NCBI GenBank assembly: GCA_963761015.1
Contig: CAVXFL010000011.1
Location: 62,001-126,000, forward strand
Source of the DNA: CAVXFL01 sp963761015
Lineage (GTDB): Bacteria > Pseudomonadota > Alphaproteobacteria > Acetobacterales > Acetobacteraceae
Reading direction: 5' to 3'
DNA length: 64,000 nt
Shown here: piece by piece, positions 18,131 to 27,705 of the stretch
Position numbering within the stretch: position 1 is the stretch's first letter
Layout of the letters: each line of letters begins with the position of its first letter
Translations under genes and position numbers: made by a program
Notes under the pieces: generated by a model
What the model saw: only the letters and a program-made list of their open reading frames with translations
The model's database searches: none
What the model was told of the DNA's origin: nothing

Positions 18131-19162
18131 ATGAGAACAAGCCTGGCGATCCAGAAGAACTGGGAAGCGCTGATCAAGCCGGAGAAGCTCGCGATCGAGC
18201 CCGGCCCGGACCGCTCCCGCGTCGCGACCATCGTCGCCGAGCCGCTGGAGCGCGGCTTCGGGATGACGCTCGGCAACGCCATCCGCCGGATTCTGCTATC
18301 CTCGCTGCAGGGGGCGGCGGTCACGGCCGTGCAGATCGACGGCGTGCTGCACGAGTTCAGCAGCATCGCGGGCGTGCGCGAGGACGTGACCGACATCGTG
18401 CTGAACATCAAGCAGCTTGCGCTTCGCATGCACGGCGAGGGGCCGAAGCGCATGACCGTGACCGCGACCGGGCCAGGCGAGGTCAGGGCCAGGCAGATCC
18501 AGACCGGGCACGATATCGACATCATGAACCCCGACCTGGTGCTGTGCACCTTGGACGAAGGCACGCGGCTCGGCATGGAGTTCACGGTGAACGCCGGCAA
18601 GGGCTACGTGCCGGCCAGCCAGAACCGGGCAGAGGACAGCCCGATCGGGCTCATTCCGGTGGACGCGATCTACTCGCCGGTGCGGCGCGTCTCCTACAGG
18701 GTCGAACCGACCCGCGTCGGCCAGGTGACCGACTACGACAAGTTGCTGCTGAGCGTGGAAACCAACGGGGCGGTAACGCCCGAGGACGCGGTGGCACTGG
18801 CCGCGCGGACGTTGCAGGACCAGTTGCAGCTCTTCATCAACTTCGAGGAGCCGCAGCAGCTGCGCCCCGAGGAGCCGCACGAGGAGCTGCCGTTCAACCG
18901 CAACCTCTTGCGCAAGGTGGACGAGCTGGAGCTGTCGGTGCGCAGCGCCAACTGCCTGAAGAACGACAACATCGTGTATATCGGCGACCTGGTGCAGAAG
19001 AGCGAGCAGGAGATGCTGCGCACGCCCAATTTCGGGCGGAAATCGCTGAACGAGATCAAGGAAGTGCTGTCCACCATGGGGCTCTCGCTCGGCATGACCG
19101 TGCCGGGCTGGCCGCCCGAGAACGTCGAAGACCTGGCCAAGCGCGCCGACGAGGCGTTCTGA
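18131..19162 (+). CDS. rpoA: RNA polymerase alpha subunit
   Basis: A 343-residue alpha subunit. The N-terminal assembly domain shows EPLERGFGMTLGNAIRRILLSSLQG. A linker rich in Glu/Pro follows, then the C-terminal DNA-binding domain with SANCLKNDNIVYIGDLVQ and the helix-hairpin-helix TPNFGRKSLNEIKEVL. The length and domain order are standard. It lies 89 bp after rpsK and 21 bp before rplQ. Confidence 0.98.
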   Translation: MRTSLAIQKNWEALIKPEKLAIEPGPDRSRVATIVAEPLERGFGMTLGNAIRRILLSSLQGAAVTAVQIDGVLHEFSSIAGVREDVTDIVLNIKQLALRMHGEGPKRMTVTATGPGEVRARQIQTGHDIDIMNPDLVLCTLDEGTRLGMEFTVNAGKGYVPASQNRAEDSPIGLIPVDAIYSPVRRVSYRVEPTRVGQVTDYDKLLLSVETNGAVTPEDAVALAARTLQDQLQLFINFEEPQQLRPEEPHEELPFNRNLLRKVDELELSVRSANCLKNDNIVYIGDLVQKSEQEMLRTPNFGRKSLNEIKEVLSTMGLSLGMTVPGWPPENVEDLAKRADEAF

Positions 19163-19183
19163 GCGCCCGAGCAGGAGACGAAG

Positions 19184-19606
19184 ATGCGCCACGGGGTTGC
19201 CGGCCGGAAGCTCGGCGTCACATCCAGCCACCGCCTCGCCATGTTCCGCAACATGGCGGTGGCGCTGCTGAAGCACGAGCAGATCACCACCACCTTGCCC
19301 AAGGCCAAGGAGTTGCGGCCGGTCGCCGAGCGGCTGATCACGCTCGGCAAGCGTGGCGGGCTGCACGCGCGGCGGCTGGCGCACGCGCAACTGCGCGACG
19401 ACGCGATCGTCAACAAGCTGTTCGGCTCGCTGGCCGAGCGCTACCGGAGCCGGGCCGGCGGCTATACGCGGGTGTTGAAGGCCGGCGTGCGCTACGGCGA
19501 CGCGGCGAGCATGGCGGTGATCGAGCTGATGGATCGCGACGTGTCGGCCAAGGGCCGGGACAGCGGCCCGAAGCAGGAGGCTACCGAGGAAGCCACCGAG
19601 GCCTGA
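19184..19606 (+). CDS. rplQ: 50S ribosomal protein L17
   Basis: A 140-residue bL17. It begins MRHGVAGRKLGVTSSHRLAM and continues with NMAVALLKHEQITTTLPKAKE and the GGYTRVLK motif. It ends with an acidic tail (residues about 126-140), an extension common in alphaproteobacteria. A GGAGACGAAG ribosome site precedes it. It is the last gene of the ribosomal operon. No strong terminator is visible in the 39 bp before the next gene. Confidence 0.97.
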   Translation: MRHGVAGRKLGVTSSHRLAMFRNMAVALLKHEQITTTLPKAKELRPVAERLITLGKRGGLHARRLAHAQLRDDAIVNKLFGSLAERYRSRAGGYTRVLKAGVRYGDAASMAVIELMDRDVSAKGRDSGPKQEATEEATEA

Positions 19607-19645
19607 CATCGTCCCGGCCTCGGCCGACCGCCCGAGGAGGCGGTG

Positions 19646-20131
19646 ATGAGTAGCGGAGCGGATTCTTACGAGACCGACTTCTTTGCTTGGACCCAGGAGC
19701 AGGCGGCGGCGCTGCGCGATGTGGCCCGGCAGCGGCCGAATTTCCCCGTGGACTGGGAGAATCTCGCCGAGGAGGTGGACTGTTTGGGTAAGTCGCTGCG
19801 GCGCGAGTTGCATAGCCGCCTCGGCGTTATCGTCGAACACCTGCTCAAGCTACAGTATTCCCCGGCCAAGGACCCCCGGGCTGGTTGGATGGACACGATC
19901 GACCGCGAGCGCGACGATATCGACTCGCTCCTGCAGCAGAATCCAAGTCTCCGCTCCGACGTGCCCGAGATCCTGGCCAACCAGGCGCCTCGGTCCGTTC
20001 GAAGTACGGTTCGCAGCCTGGAGCGTTGGGGCGAAGCCGATGCGGCTGCCGCCATTCGCGCGGCAGAGGTCGCATATACCGAGCAGCAGGTTCTGGGCGA
20101 TTGGTGGCCCGAGCCCAGCAAGGCGGCATAG
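19646..20131 (+). CDS. DUF29 domain-containing protein
   Basis: A 161-residue soluble helical protein. It shows the DUF29 layout: an N-terminal YETDFFAWTQEQAAALRD segment, the signature ENLAEEVDCLGKSLRREL, LLKLQYSPAKDPRAGWMDTI and a C-terminal LGDWWPEPS. The function of DUF29 is unknown. ATG 19646 is preceded by GAGGAGG. It lies between the ribosomal operon and rarA on the same strand and reads like an accessory insertion, because such genes are scattered and multicopy in some alphaproteobacteria and cyanobacteria. Confidence 0.85.
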   Translation: MSSGADSYETDFFAWTQEQAAALRDVARQRPNFPVDWENLAEEVDCLGKSLRRELHSRLGVIVEHLLKLQYSPAKDPRAGWMDTIDRERDDIDSLLQQNPSLRSDVPEILANQAPRSVRSTVRSLERWGEADAAAAIRAAEVAYTEQQVLGDWWPEPSKAA

Positions 20132-20228
20132 AAGCCGAGACGACCTCCCGAGATGGCTGTATAAACCGGCAACTGCCTCCCGGTGCCCGGCCCTGGATTG
20201 AGGCGGGACCATCGCTATTTGGGCTCAG

Positions 20229-21582
20229 GTGGCTGTTTCCGCTTCCCCTCTCCTGACCGGCGACCTGTTCGCCGCCCCCGACGCGGCCGAGCCGCAATCG
20301 GGGCCGCGACCGTTGGCCGACCGGCTGCGGCCGCGCACGCTCGGCGAGGTGGTCGGCCAGGATCACCTCGTCGGCTCGGATGGCGCGATCACGCGCATGC
20401 TGGCGCGCGGCTCGCTGGCTTCGCTGATCCTCTGGGGGCCGCCGGGCGTGGGCAAGACCACCGTCGCGCGGCTGCTGGCGCATGAAGCCGGGCTGCACTT
20501 CACGCAGCTTTCGGCGGTGTTCTCCGGCGTGGCCGACCTCAAGCGCGCGTTCGACGATGCCGCCCGCCGCCGGCTCGCCGGTCAGGGCACCCTGCTGTTC
20601 GTCGACGAAATCCATCGGTTCAACCGCGCCCAGCAGGACGGTTTTCTGCCGGTGGTCGAGAACGGCACGGTCGTGCTGATCGGCGCCACCACCGAGAACC
20701 CCTCGTTCGCGCTGATCGGGGCGCTGCTGTCGCGCTGCCAGGTGCTCGTGCTGCGGCGGCTCGACGACGCCGCGCTCGAACAGCTCCTTTTGCGCGCCGA
20801 GGCCGAGAGCAACCGGCCGCTGACGCTGACGCCCGAAGCGCGCGCCGCGCTGCGCGCGATGGCGGACGGCGACGGCCGCTACGTGCTCAACATGGCCGAG
20901 CAGATTTTCGCGTTACCCGAAACGACGCCCGCCCTGGACACGGCGGCGCTTTCCGAGCTGCTGGCGCGGCGGGCGGCGCTGTACGACAAGGATCGCGACG
21001 AGCACTACAACCTAATCTCGGCGCTGCACAAAGCGCTGCGCGGCTCCGATCCCGACGCGGCGCTCTATTGGCTGGCGCGCATGCTCGCCGGCGGCGAGGA
21101 CCCCCGCTACATCGCCCGCCGCCTCGTCCGCTTCGCGTCGGAGGACGTCGGCATGGCGGACCCGCAGGCGCTGGCTGCAGGCGCTGGCGGCCTGGGAAGC
21201 GTACGAACGCTTGGGCAGCCCGGAGGGCGAACTCGCCATCGCGCAGGCCGTGGTCTACCTGGGCTCGGCGCCGAAATCGAACGCGCTCTATGCCGGTCTC
21301 GGCGAGGCGACGGCCGCCGCAAAGTCCACCGGCAGCCTGATGCCGCCGAAGCACATCCTGAACGCGCCGACGGGGCTGATGAGGGATCTCGGCTACGGGC
21401 GCGACTACGCCTACGACCACGCGACCGAGCTGGCGTTTTCCGGCCAGAACTATTTCCCGGAAGGCATGCGGAGGCGGCAGTTCTATCGCCCCAACGATCG
21501 CGGCTTCGAGCGCGAGATCACCAAGCGGCTGGCGCATTGGGCGAAGCTGCGGGACGGGCGGCAAGCCGGCGACGAGACGTGA
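20229..21582 (+). CDS. rarA: Replication-associated recombination protein A, RarA/MgsA (one-base frameshift)
   Basis: A AAA+ ATPase related to clamp loaders that acts at stalled forks. Walker A is GPPGVGKTT, Walker B is LLFVDEIHRFNRAQQDGFLP, and sensor 1 lies in GATTENPSFALIGALLSRC. The frame is continuous to EDVGMADPQAL and then shifts. The remainder (AAWEAYERLGSPEGELAIAQ through KHILNAPTGLMRDLGYG to the stop at 21582) is in another frame. Dropping one G from GG at about 21173-21174 rejoins them as about 450 residues. The start is GTG 20229. Its stop overlaps the GTG start of the next gene. Confidence 0.92.
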
Positions 21583-22596
21583 GCGCGACCATTCGCACCG
21601 TCAGCGAGGACGAGGCCGATATCCGGCTCGACCGCTGGTTCCGCCGCCACTATCCGGCGCTGACCCAGGGCCGCATCCAGAAGCTTTGCCGCACCGGGCA
21701 GGTCCGTGTCGACGGCCACCGGGCCGAGGCGGCGACCCGGCTCGCCCCGGGTCAGGCCGTACGCGTTCCGCCGTTCACCGCCGGCCCTCCACCGGCGCCC
21801 GTGGCTTTGCCTGATCGGGACACCAGACGGGAAGTGGAGGGCATGGTCCTGTATCGGGACGAGGCGCTGATCGTTCTGAACAAGCCGTTCGGCCTGCCGG
21901 TCCAGGGCGGTCCGGGGATTGCCCGCCATTTGGACCGGATGCTGGACGGGTTGCGGTTCGGCTCCGCCGAGCGGCCGCGCCTGGTGCATCGGCTGGATCG
22001 GGATACGTCGGGAGTGCTCCTGCTGGCGCGCACGCCCGGGGTGGCGGCGAAACTGGCCGCCGCGTTTCGCGGTCGCGATGTACGGAAAACCTATTGGGCC
22101 GTCGTCGTGGGCCACCCGGTTCCGGACGAGGGGCGGATCGACTTGCCGCTGATCCGCACCGGGCGGCGAACCGACCGCGTCGCCGTGGCGGCGGCGCGCG
22201 AGGCGGACCCCGGATCAGGTCCGCGGGGCGCTTCGGCGCGCGCGATCACCGATTACCACGTCCGCGACCACGCGGGCCGCAAATTCAGCTGGCTGGAGCT
22301 GGAGCCGTTGACCGGACGCACACACCAGTTGCGCGTGCATTGCGCCGCGACCGGCGCGCCGATCCTGGGTGACACCAAATACGGGGTAGATGGCGACGAC
22401 GGTACGGGCATCGTGGACGAGGCGCCACGTCCCCCTGCACTTGCATGCGCGGCGGCTGGTGCTCTCACATCCGGACGGCGGTATGCTGGACGCGGAAGCC
22501 GAGTTGCCGGCGCATATGCGCGAGACGTTTCGGAGCTTGGGTTTCGAGGCGCCAGGTGTCCACGCGCCGCGCCGCGTGATGGGAAGGATTGCGTAG
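21579..22596 (+). CDS. Ribosomal large-subunit pseudouridine synthase, RluC/RluD family (one-base frameshift)
   Basis: Isomerises uridine to pseudouridine in 23S rRNA. The N-terminal S4 domain is at about residues 15-60 (IRLDRWFRRHYPALTQGRIQ). The catalytic domain has HRLDRDTSGVLLLARTP, with the active Asp, and GRTHQLRVHCAATGAPILGD. The last 50 or so codons (HVPLHLHARRLVLSHPDGG) are one frame over. Removing one C at 22424-22425 restores VDEAHVPLHLHA. The GTG start overlaps the rarA stop, and the stop directly abuts the AsmA start. RluC versus RluD specificity cannot be decided here. Confidence 0.9.
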
Positions 22597-25170
22597 ATGT
22601 CGGAATCGCGGCCTCCGCGGCGCCGCCTCCGGTTGGCTCTTGTCGTGCTCGCCATCGCGCTGCTGGTGCCGGTAGCCGCCGGCGCGGCGCTGTTCGCCAC
22701 GTTCGACGCCGACCACTACAAGCCCGAAATCCTCGCCGCGATCAGGCGTGCGACTGGCCGCGACGTCAGCGTGAGCGGCGACATCCGCCTGTCGCTCAAC
22801 CCGGGGCTCACCTTGGAAGCGAACGACGCGACGCTGGGCAATTTCCCGAACGGCTCGCGTCCCGACATGGCGACCTTGCGGCGGGTCGAGGCCGAGGTGG
22901 CGTTCTGGCCCCTGTTGCGCGGCCACGTCGAAATCCAACGCCTCGTGCTGGTGCACCCGGACATCCTGCTGGAGACCGACGCCGAGGGACGACCGAACTG
23001 GTGGTTTCGCCGGCACGGCCGCACGTCGGTCCCTGCGCTGGCGGGCGAGATCGCCAAGCACGCGCATGGCTCGCGTTTCGACATCCAGTCGGTTCATGTC
23101 ACCGACGGAACCCTCACCTTCCGCAACGGCCGCACCGGCAAGACCTGGGTGCTCGGGTTGCCGGATTTCGAGCTGACGGAGCCGTCTCCGGATGCCTTGG
23201 TGACGGTCGCCGGCAAGGTCTCGTATGGCGGCGATCAGATCGCCGTCTCGGGGCGGTTCGGGCCGTTGTCGCGCCTGCGGCGAGCGGCCGGGGCAAGCCC
23301 GTGGCCGGTGCAGATTTCCCTCGCCGGAAGGGGACTGCAGGTCAGCGCCGTCGGGAGCTTCACCGATCCGCGGCATGGCCGCGGCTACACCATGCGGATC
23401 GAGGGCAAGGCGGGGGATCTCGGCCGGATTGCGCCGCTGCTCCCGAACCCCAAGCTGCTGCCGGCGTTGCACGCCGTCACCTTCGCCGTGCAGGTGAACG
23501 ACATGGGCGGCCCCTGGCCGGAGCCCTCGGCCGTCGCGATCCATGCCGGTCCCTCCGACCTCGAAAGCACCGTCCCCGGCCTCAAGCTGACCGCGCTCGA
23601 TCTATCCGCCCCCGGTCTCGGCCGTCCGATGCAGTTTGCCGCGCAGGGCAGCTATTTCGGCGTTCCGCTGCGCATGGCGGCGCGAGTTGGGGCGCCGATC
23701 ACGATGCTGCACGGGATCGCGGGCGCGCCGTTCCCCATGGATCTCACGGCCGAGGCCGCCGGCGCGACGCTCTTTGCCAAGAGCGACGCCGCCACCCCGG
23801 GCCAAGCGGCCGGGCGGACCATCGAGGTGACCGCCAAGATTCCGAATTTGGCGGCGCTGTCGCCGCTTATGCACCGGAAGCTGCCGCCGCTGCGCGACAT
23901 CGCCGTCGATGCCGAATTCGCGCCGCGCGGCAGCAATTTTGTCCAGGGCTTCGTGATGAAGGGCCTGCAGTTGCGGATGCCGCAGGCCGATATCACCGGC
24001 GGCGCCGTGCTCGTGCTCGGCGGCGACCGCCCGATGCTTCACGCGACGTTGTCGGCCACCCGGATCGACGCGGACGGGATCGCCGCCCTTGCCCGGGCGC
24101 CGGCGTCCCCGCTCCCGCAAGCACCGGCGGAGTCCAGTGCGCAACCCACGACACCTCCGCTGCGCGCGCAACCGATCGCGGCGAAGGCCCCGGTCGGGCG
24201 GCCGATGCTGCTGCCGGACGAAAAACTACCCGTGGATAAACTCCGCCGGCACGACGCCGAAATGAAAATGACTATCGGCGAACTGCTGCTCGGCGGCATC
24301 GAATACCGCAACGTGATCGCACATTTTCGCCTGACGAACGGACACCTGCACGTGGCGCCGCTGGAAGGTCTCGCGCCGACCGGGCCGTTCGACATCTACT
24401 TCGATTTCAATCCCAATCAACCGAAAATCCCGGTGGTGTTCACGGCGCATTCGCGCGGGGTCGCGCTGAAGCCGCTGCTCGCGATCCTGCATCTGCCCGA
24501 CGACGACGCGGGCGAACTGGAAGTCGACGCCAACCTCAAGAGTTTCGGCGATACGCCGCGCGCGATCGCGAGCAGCCTGACCGGCCATCTCGGTCTCGCG
24601 CTGGTCAACGGCGCGATCGACAACCGGCTGCTCGCCGCGCCCATGAACGCGCTGCTGCATCACGCGAGATTGCCGGCCGCGATCGGGCGCAAGAGCGGGC
24701 ACAGCGACGTGCGCTGCTTCGCGATGCGCGCGGACGCCGATCGCGGCGCCGTCACGTTGCGGGCATTTGTCATCGATATGGCGCATTTTCACGCGAGCGC
24801 GCTCGGCAGCCTCAATCTCAGCAACGAAACCATGGACTTGCGCTCGCGGCCGATGCTGAAATTCGCGGGCGGCGGCGTGGCGGTGCCGGTACGCATCGAC
24901 GGTCCGCTGTCGGCCCCGCGCGCGCAACCCGACCCCGATGCGGCGGCGGCCGCGGCGGCGCTGTCGCGCAAGCTCGTGTTGGGGAGCAAAACCGGCGCGC
25001 CTCCGGCAGCCGATCCGACGAACTGCGACGTGGCTTTGGCGTTGGCGCGCGGCATGCCCGTGGCCGCTCCGCCGACCGCGGCCCCGCCTCCGCCTCCGCC
25101 TCCGCCGAAGCACGAGAAGGCAAAATCGTCGCGCCACGCCCACAAACACCGGCACCGACGGTCTCGCTAA
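22597..25170 (+). CDS. AsmA family protein
   Basis: An 857-residue inner-membrane-anchored, mostly periplasmic protein. One N-terminal membrane helix (residues about 10-33) is followed by the AsmA start DADHYKPEILAAIRRATGRDVSVSG and long beta-rich repeats. The C-terminal AsmA_2-like region includes LTGHLGLALVNGAIDNRLL and a conserved-looking region around NLSNETMDLRSRPML. AsmA/TamB-like proteins are linked to lipid transport between membranes. The end is unusual: a run of prolines (about residues 829-837) and a Lys/His/Arg-rich tail. The gene abuts the pseudouridine synthase with no gap. Confidence 0.9.
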   Translation: MSESRPPRRRLRLALVVLAIALLVPVAAGAALFATFDADHYKPEILAAIRRATGRDVSVSGDIRLSLNPGLTLEANDATLGNFPNGSRPDMATLRRVEAEVAFWPLLRGHVEIQRLVLVHPDILLETDAEGRPNWWFRRHGRTSVPALAGEIAKHAHGSRFDIQSVHVTDGTLTFRNGRTGKTWVLGLPDFELTEPSPDALVTVAGKVSYGGDQIAVSGRFGPLSRLRRAAGASPWPVQISLAGRGLQVSAVGSFTDPRHGRGYTMRIEGKAGDLGRIAPLLPNPKLLPALHAVTFAVQVNDMGGPWPEPSAVAIHAGPSDLESTVPGLKLTALDLSAPGLGRPMQFAAQGSYFGVPLRMAARVGAPITMLHGIAGAPFPMDLTAEAAGATLFAKSDAATPGQAAGRTIEVTAKIPNLAALSPLMHRKLPPLRDIAVDAEFAPRGSNFVQGFVMKGLQLRMPQADITGGAVLVLGGDRPMLHATLSATRIDADGIAALARAPASPLPQAPAESSAQPTTPPLRAQPIAAKAPVGRPMLLPDEKLPVDKLRRHDAEMKMTIGELLLGGIEYRNVIAHFRLTNGHLHVAPLEGLAPTGPFDIYFDFNPNQPKIPVVFTAHSRGVALKPLLAILHLPDDDAGELEVDANLKSFGDTPRAIASSLTGHLGLALVNGAIDNRLLAAPMNALLHHARLPAAIGRKSGHSDVRCFAMRADADRGAVTLRAFVIDMAHFHASALGSLNLSNETMDLRSRPMLKFAGGGVAVPVRIDGPLSAPRAQPDPDAAAAAAALSRKLVLGSKTGAPPAADPTNCDVALALARGMPVAAPPTAAPPPPPPPPKHEKAKSSRHAHKHRHRRSR

Positions 25171-25176
25171 GTCACG

Positions 25177-25881
25177 ATGCGGCGGTTCTGGTCGACGGCG
25201 AGTTGGCAAGGCGAGCCCGGCGCATTCCGGGTGCTGCTCGACGCGCGGCCGGTCCGGCTGCCCGGCGGCGCGCCGTTGTCGGTGGAAACCGAGGCGCTGG
25301 CCCGAGCCATCGCGGACGAGTGGCAGGCCGCCGCGGCGCAAGGGGGCGAGATGTCCTGGGCGGACGTTCCGCTCACCCGCCTGGCCGGGACGGCGCAGGA
25401 GCGGATCGCCGCCAACCCAGCTCCGACCGTCGCGGCGATCGCCAGATACGGCGAATCCGATCTGCTCTGCTACCGCGTCGAGGGGCCCGAGCCGCTGGTG
25501 CATCGGCAGGCACGCGGCTGGCAGCCGTGGCTGGACTGGGCCGCCCTCGAACTGGATGCGCCGCTGCGCACAACGACGGGCGTGATGCATGTCGCGCAAC
25601 CGCCGGAATTGCTGCGCGCCCTGCGCCACGCGGTGGCTGCTCACAATCCGCTGGTGCTGGCGGGGCTCGGCGTCGCCGTTCCCGCGCTCGGCAGCTTGGT
25701 TCTCGGACTGGCACTCGCCGCCGCTCGGATGAAGGCGGAGGCCGCTCACCAGCTTTCGGTGCTGGACGAAACTTTCCAGGAGGAGCTTTGGGGCGCCGAT
25801 GCGGACGCGGGGAAGCGACGGAAAGCAATCGCGGCCGAAATCGGCTTCGCGGCGCGACTGATGGCGCTTGCGCGACCGTAG
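25177..25881 (+). CDS. ATP12-family F1-ATPase assembly chaperone
   Basis: A 234-residue alphaproteobacterial homologue of mitochondrial Atp12, which binds the F1 alpha subunit before assembly. Typical parts are RFRVLLDARPVRLPGG-like beta strands near the start, ADEWQAA, PLTRLAGTAQERI, YGESDLLCYRVEGPEPLVHRQ and a C-terminal ETFQEELWGAD. It starts 7 bp after AsmA. The atp genes themselves are not in the window, which is common because the chaperone gene is usually separate. Confidence 0.9.
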   Translation: MRRFWSTASWQGEPGAFRVLLDARPVRLPGGAPLSVETEALARAIADEWQAAAAQGGEMSWADVPLTRLAGTAQERIAANPAPTVAAIARYGESDLLCYRVEGPEPLVHRQARGWQPWLDWAALELDAPLRTTTGVMHVAQPPELLRALRHAVAAHNPLVLAGLGVAVPALGSLVLGLALAAARMKAEAAHQLSVLDETFQEELWGADADAGKRRKAIAAEIGFAARLMALARP

Positions 25882-25887
25882 GACCGC

Positions 25888-26734
25888 TTACGCGGCGTGC
25901 CAGACATCGCCGTCGCGGCGCGCCCTCCCCTCCGCCTGCAATTTCAGCAAATGCGCCAGGACGTTGCGCTCGGCGGCACGACGCAAGCGCGGGTCGATGC
26001 TCGCGTACGTGCGATGCACCAGGCCCGCAACATCGCTCGGCTGTCGCGTGAGCGCCTGAACGATCGACTGCTCGCGCGCGATGCGGTGCGCCAGCAGATC
26101 ACGCACGAAGGAGCGCGGATCGTGGAGGATCGGTCCGTGGCCGGCGAGATAGAAGGTGTCCTCGCGCCGCAACAACAGGTGCAGGCTGGCGATATAGGCA
26201 GCCATGTCGCCGCTCGGCGGGTTCACGACGCTCGTGGACCACGGCATGACGTGATCGGCGGTGAACAGCATGGCGCCCGGCGCGGCGAAGCACAGGTGAT
26301 CGGCGGCATGGCCGGGCGTGTGGACGGCCGTGAGTTCCACCCAGCGTATCGCCGTGGTCGAGCGTGTTGTCCGGCGTGAAGCTCGGGTCGGCGCTGCGCC
26401 GGTAGCCATACGTCGGCGCGCCGGTGGCGGCTCGCAGCGCGGCCGCCGCGCCGAAATGATCGCGATGCGTGTGGCTGACCAGGATGCGCGCGATCCGTCC
26501 GCCCGCGGCACGTAGGATGGCGGCAACATGCGCGGACGAATCCGGGCCGGGATCGAGGACAGTCAGTCCATCCCCGGCGTCGATCAGATACGTGTTGGTG
26601 CCTTGATAAGTCATCGGACCGGGATTGTCGGCGACGATCCGTCGCACGCCCGGCGCGACCTCCGGGGCAACCCCGCGAACCGGCTCGGCTTCGGTCAGAA
26701 AGCGCATGGCGGCGGGTTCATCGGCGCGGCCCAT
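25888..26734 (-). CDS. MBL-fold metallo-hydrolase (one-base frameshift)
   Basis: A metallo-beta-lactamase-fold hydrolase of the LACTB2-like type, about 281 residues after correction. The metal motif SHTHRDHFGA supplies His88, His90, Asp92 and His93. The frame runs to NTLDHGDTL, and then VELTAVHTPGHAADHLCFAA with the third metal His continues one frame over to the stop at 25888. Removing one G from the GGG at about 26350 of the reverse strand rejoins them. The C-terminal winged-helix-like region (YASIDPRLRRAAERNVLAHLLKL) is intact. A second ATG at 26707 is an alternative start. It lies 6 bp after the hydratase gene, so the two are co-transcribed. Confidence 0.85.
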
Positions 26735-26740
26735 CCGGTG

Positions 26741-27589
26741 TCATGCCGGTTCGGCCTCGGCGCTCATGCAGATGGCGCCCTCGTGATCGCGCGTTTCGAG
26801 CCGGATGCGTCCACCATCGGGATAGCCGACCAGCGCGAGCGGATTGTGGTGAAACGCCGGCCGGCGGCCACGAAATGAAATCCCGGAGAGGCGGGCATCC
26901 GGCCGGTGGCGCCGCAACAGATCGGCCATCAGGGTCGCCTGCAGCGGCCCGTGGACGACGAGCCCCGGATACCCCTCCTCGCGCCGCACGTAATCCAGGT
27001 CGTAATGGATACGGTGCCCGTTGCCGGTCAGCGCGGAGTAGCGGAACAGCATGACCGGGTCGGGCTGGACGGTGCGTGTCCAGGCGACATCCGGCGGCGG
27101 CGGCGCGGGTTCCGCGACTTTCACGGCGGCGCCTTCGGCGCTGCGATAAACGATGTCCTGCTCCTCGACGATCGCCGGGCCGGCGCCGGGTTTGTCCGCG
27201 CTGGCGATCTCGTGGCGGACCGCGACGAACACCAGCCGCCCGGAGCCGCCGGACTTCTCCTCGACCTTCAAAATGGTGCTGCGCCGGCTCACGCGCTCGC
27301 CGGCACGCAAATCGTGATGCAGGCCGATCCGGCTTCCCGCCCACATCCGGCGCGGCAGATCGTGTACCGGCGGCAGGAAGCCGCCCCGCTTGGGGTGCCC
27401 GTCCGGCCCCAGTTCATGCGCCGGCGCCCAATCCTGGAACAGCATCCAGTGCCACAGCGGCGGCAAGACGCCGTCGGGCGCGACCTCCCGCTCCGGCAGA
27501 TCTAACGTGGCCGCGAGCCCCCCGACGAGCATCGGCCAGACCGTGTCGTGCCGGGTTTCCGTGCGGCCCACGTAATCCTGGTACGGCAT
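26741..27589 (-). CDS. Double-hotdog MaoC-like hydratase (mesaconyl-C4-CoA hydratase / FAS1-type dehydratase family)
   Basis: A 282-residue protein with two hotdog halves. The N-terminal half includes PLWHWMLFQDWAPAHELGPDGHPKRGGF. The C-terminal half shows MLFRYSALTGNGHRIHYDLDYV and the hydratase motif GYPGLVVHGPLQATLMADL, with the usual Asp/His catalytic pair region. This matches the HTD2/mesaconyl-C4-CoA hydratase-like family that hydrates enoyl-CoA substrates. The substrate here is unknown. It is followed within 6 bp by the MBL hydrolase, which might act as a thioesterase or lactonase in the same route. Confidence 0.82.
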   Translation of the reverse strand: MPYQDYVGRTETRHDTVWPMLVGGLAATLDLPEREVAPDGVLPPLWHWMLFQDWAPAHELGPDGHPKRGGFLPPVHDLPRRMWAGSRIGLHHDLRAGERVSRRSTILKVEEKSGGSGRLVFVAVRHEIASADKPGAGPAIVEEQDIVYRSAEGAAVKVAEPAPPPPDVAWTRTVQPDPVMLFRYSALTGNGHRIHYDLDYVRREEGYPGLVVHGPLQATLMADLLRRHRPDARLSGISFRGRRPAFHHNPLALVGYPDGGRIRLETRDHEGAICMSAEAEPA

Positions 27590-27705
27590 GGGAGCGGTCC
27601 TTCCGATCGCGCGGGATTTGGTTGTAGTCGGCCGGAGCCGCTGGCGACAGCCCGGCTTGCCAACGCGTTGCGCAAACCGCGGCGCGTGTTAAGCGTCCGC
27701 CCCCG

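Noticed and set aside
20229..24239. A single 1336-codon open frame that looks like a RarA-pseudouridine synthase-AsmA fusion
   Set aside because: The frame stays open across out-of-frame GC-rich sequence after the rarA indel. Each family resumes in its own frame with its own start, so there is no fusion.
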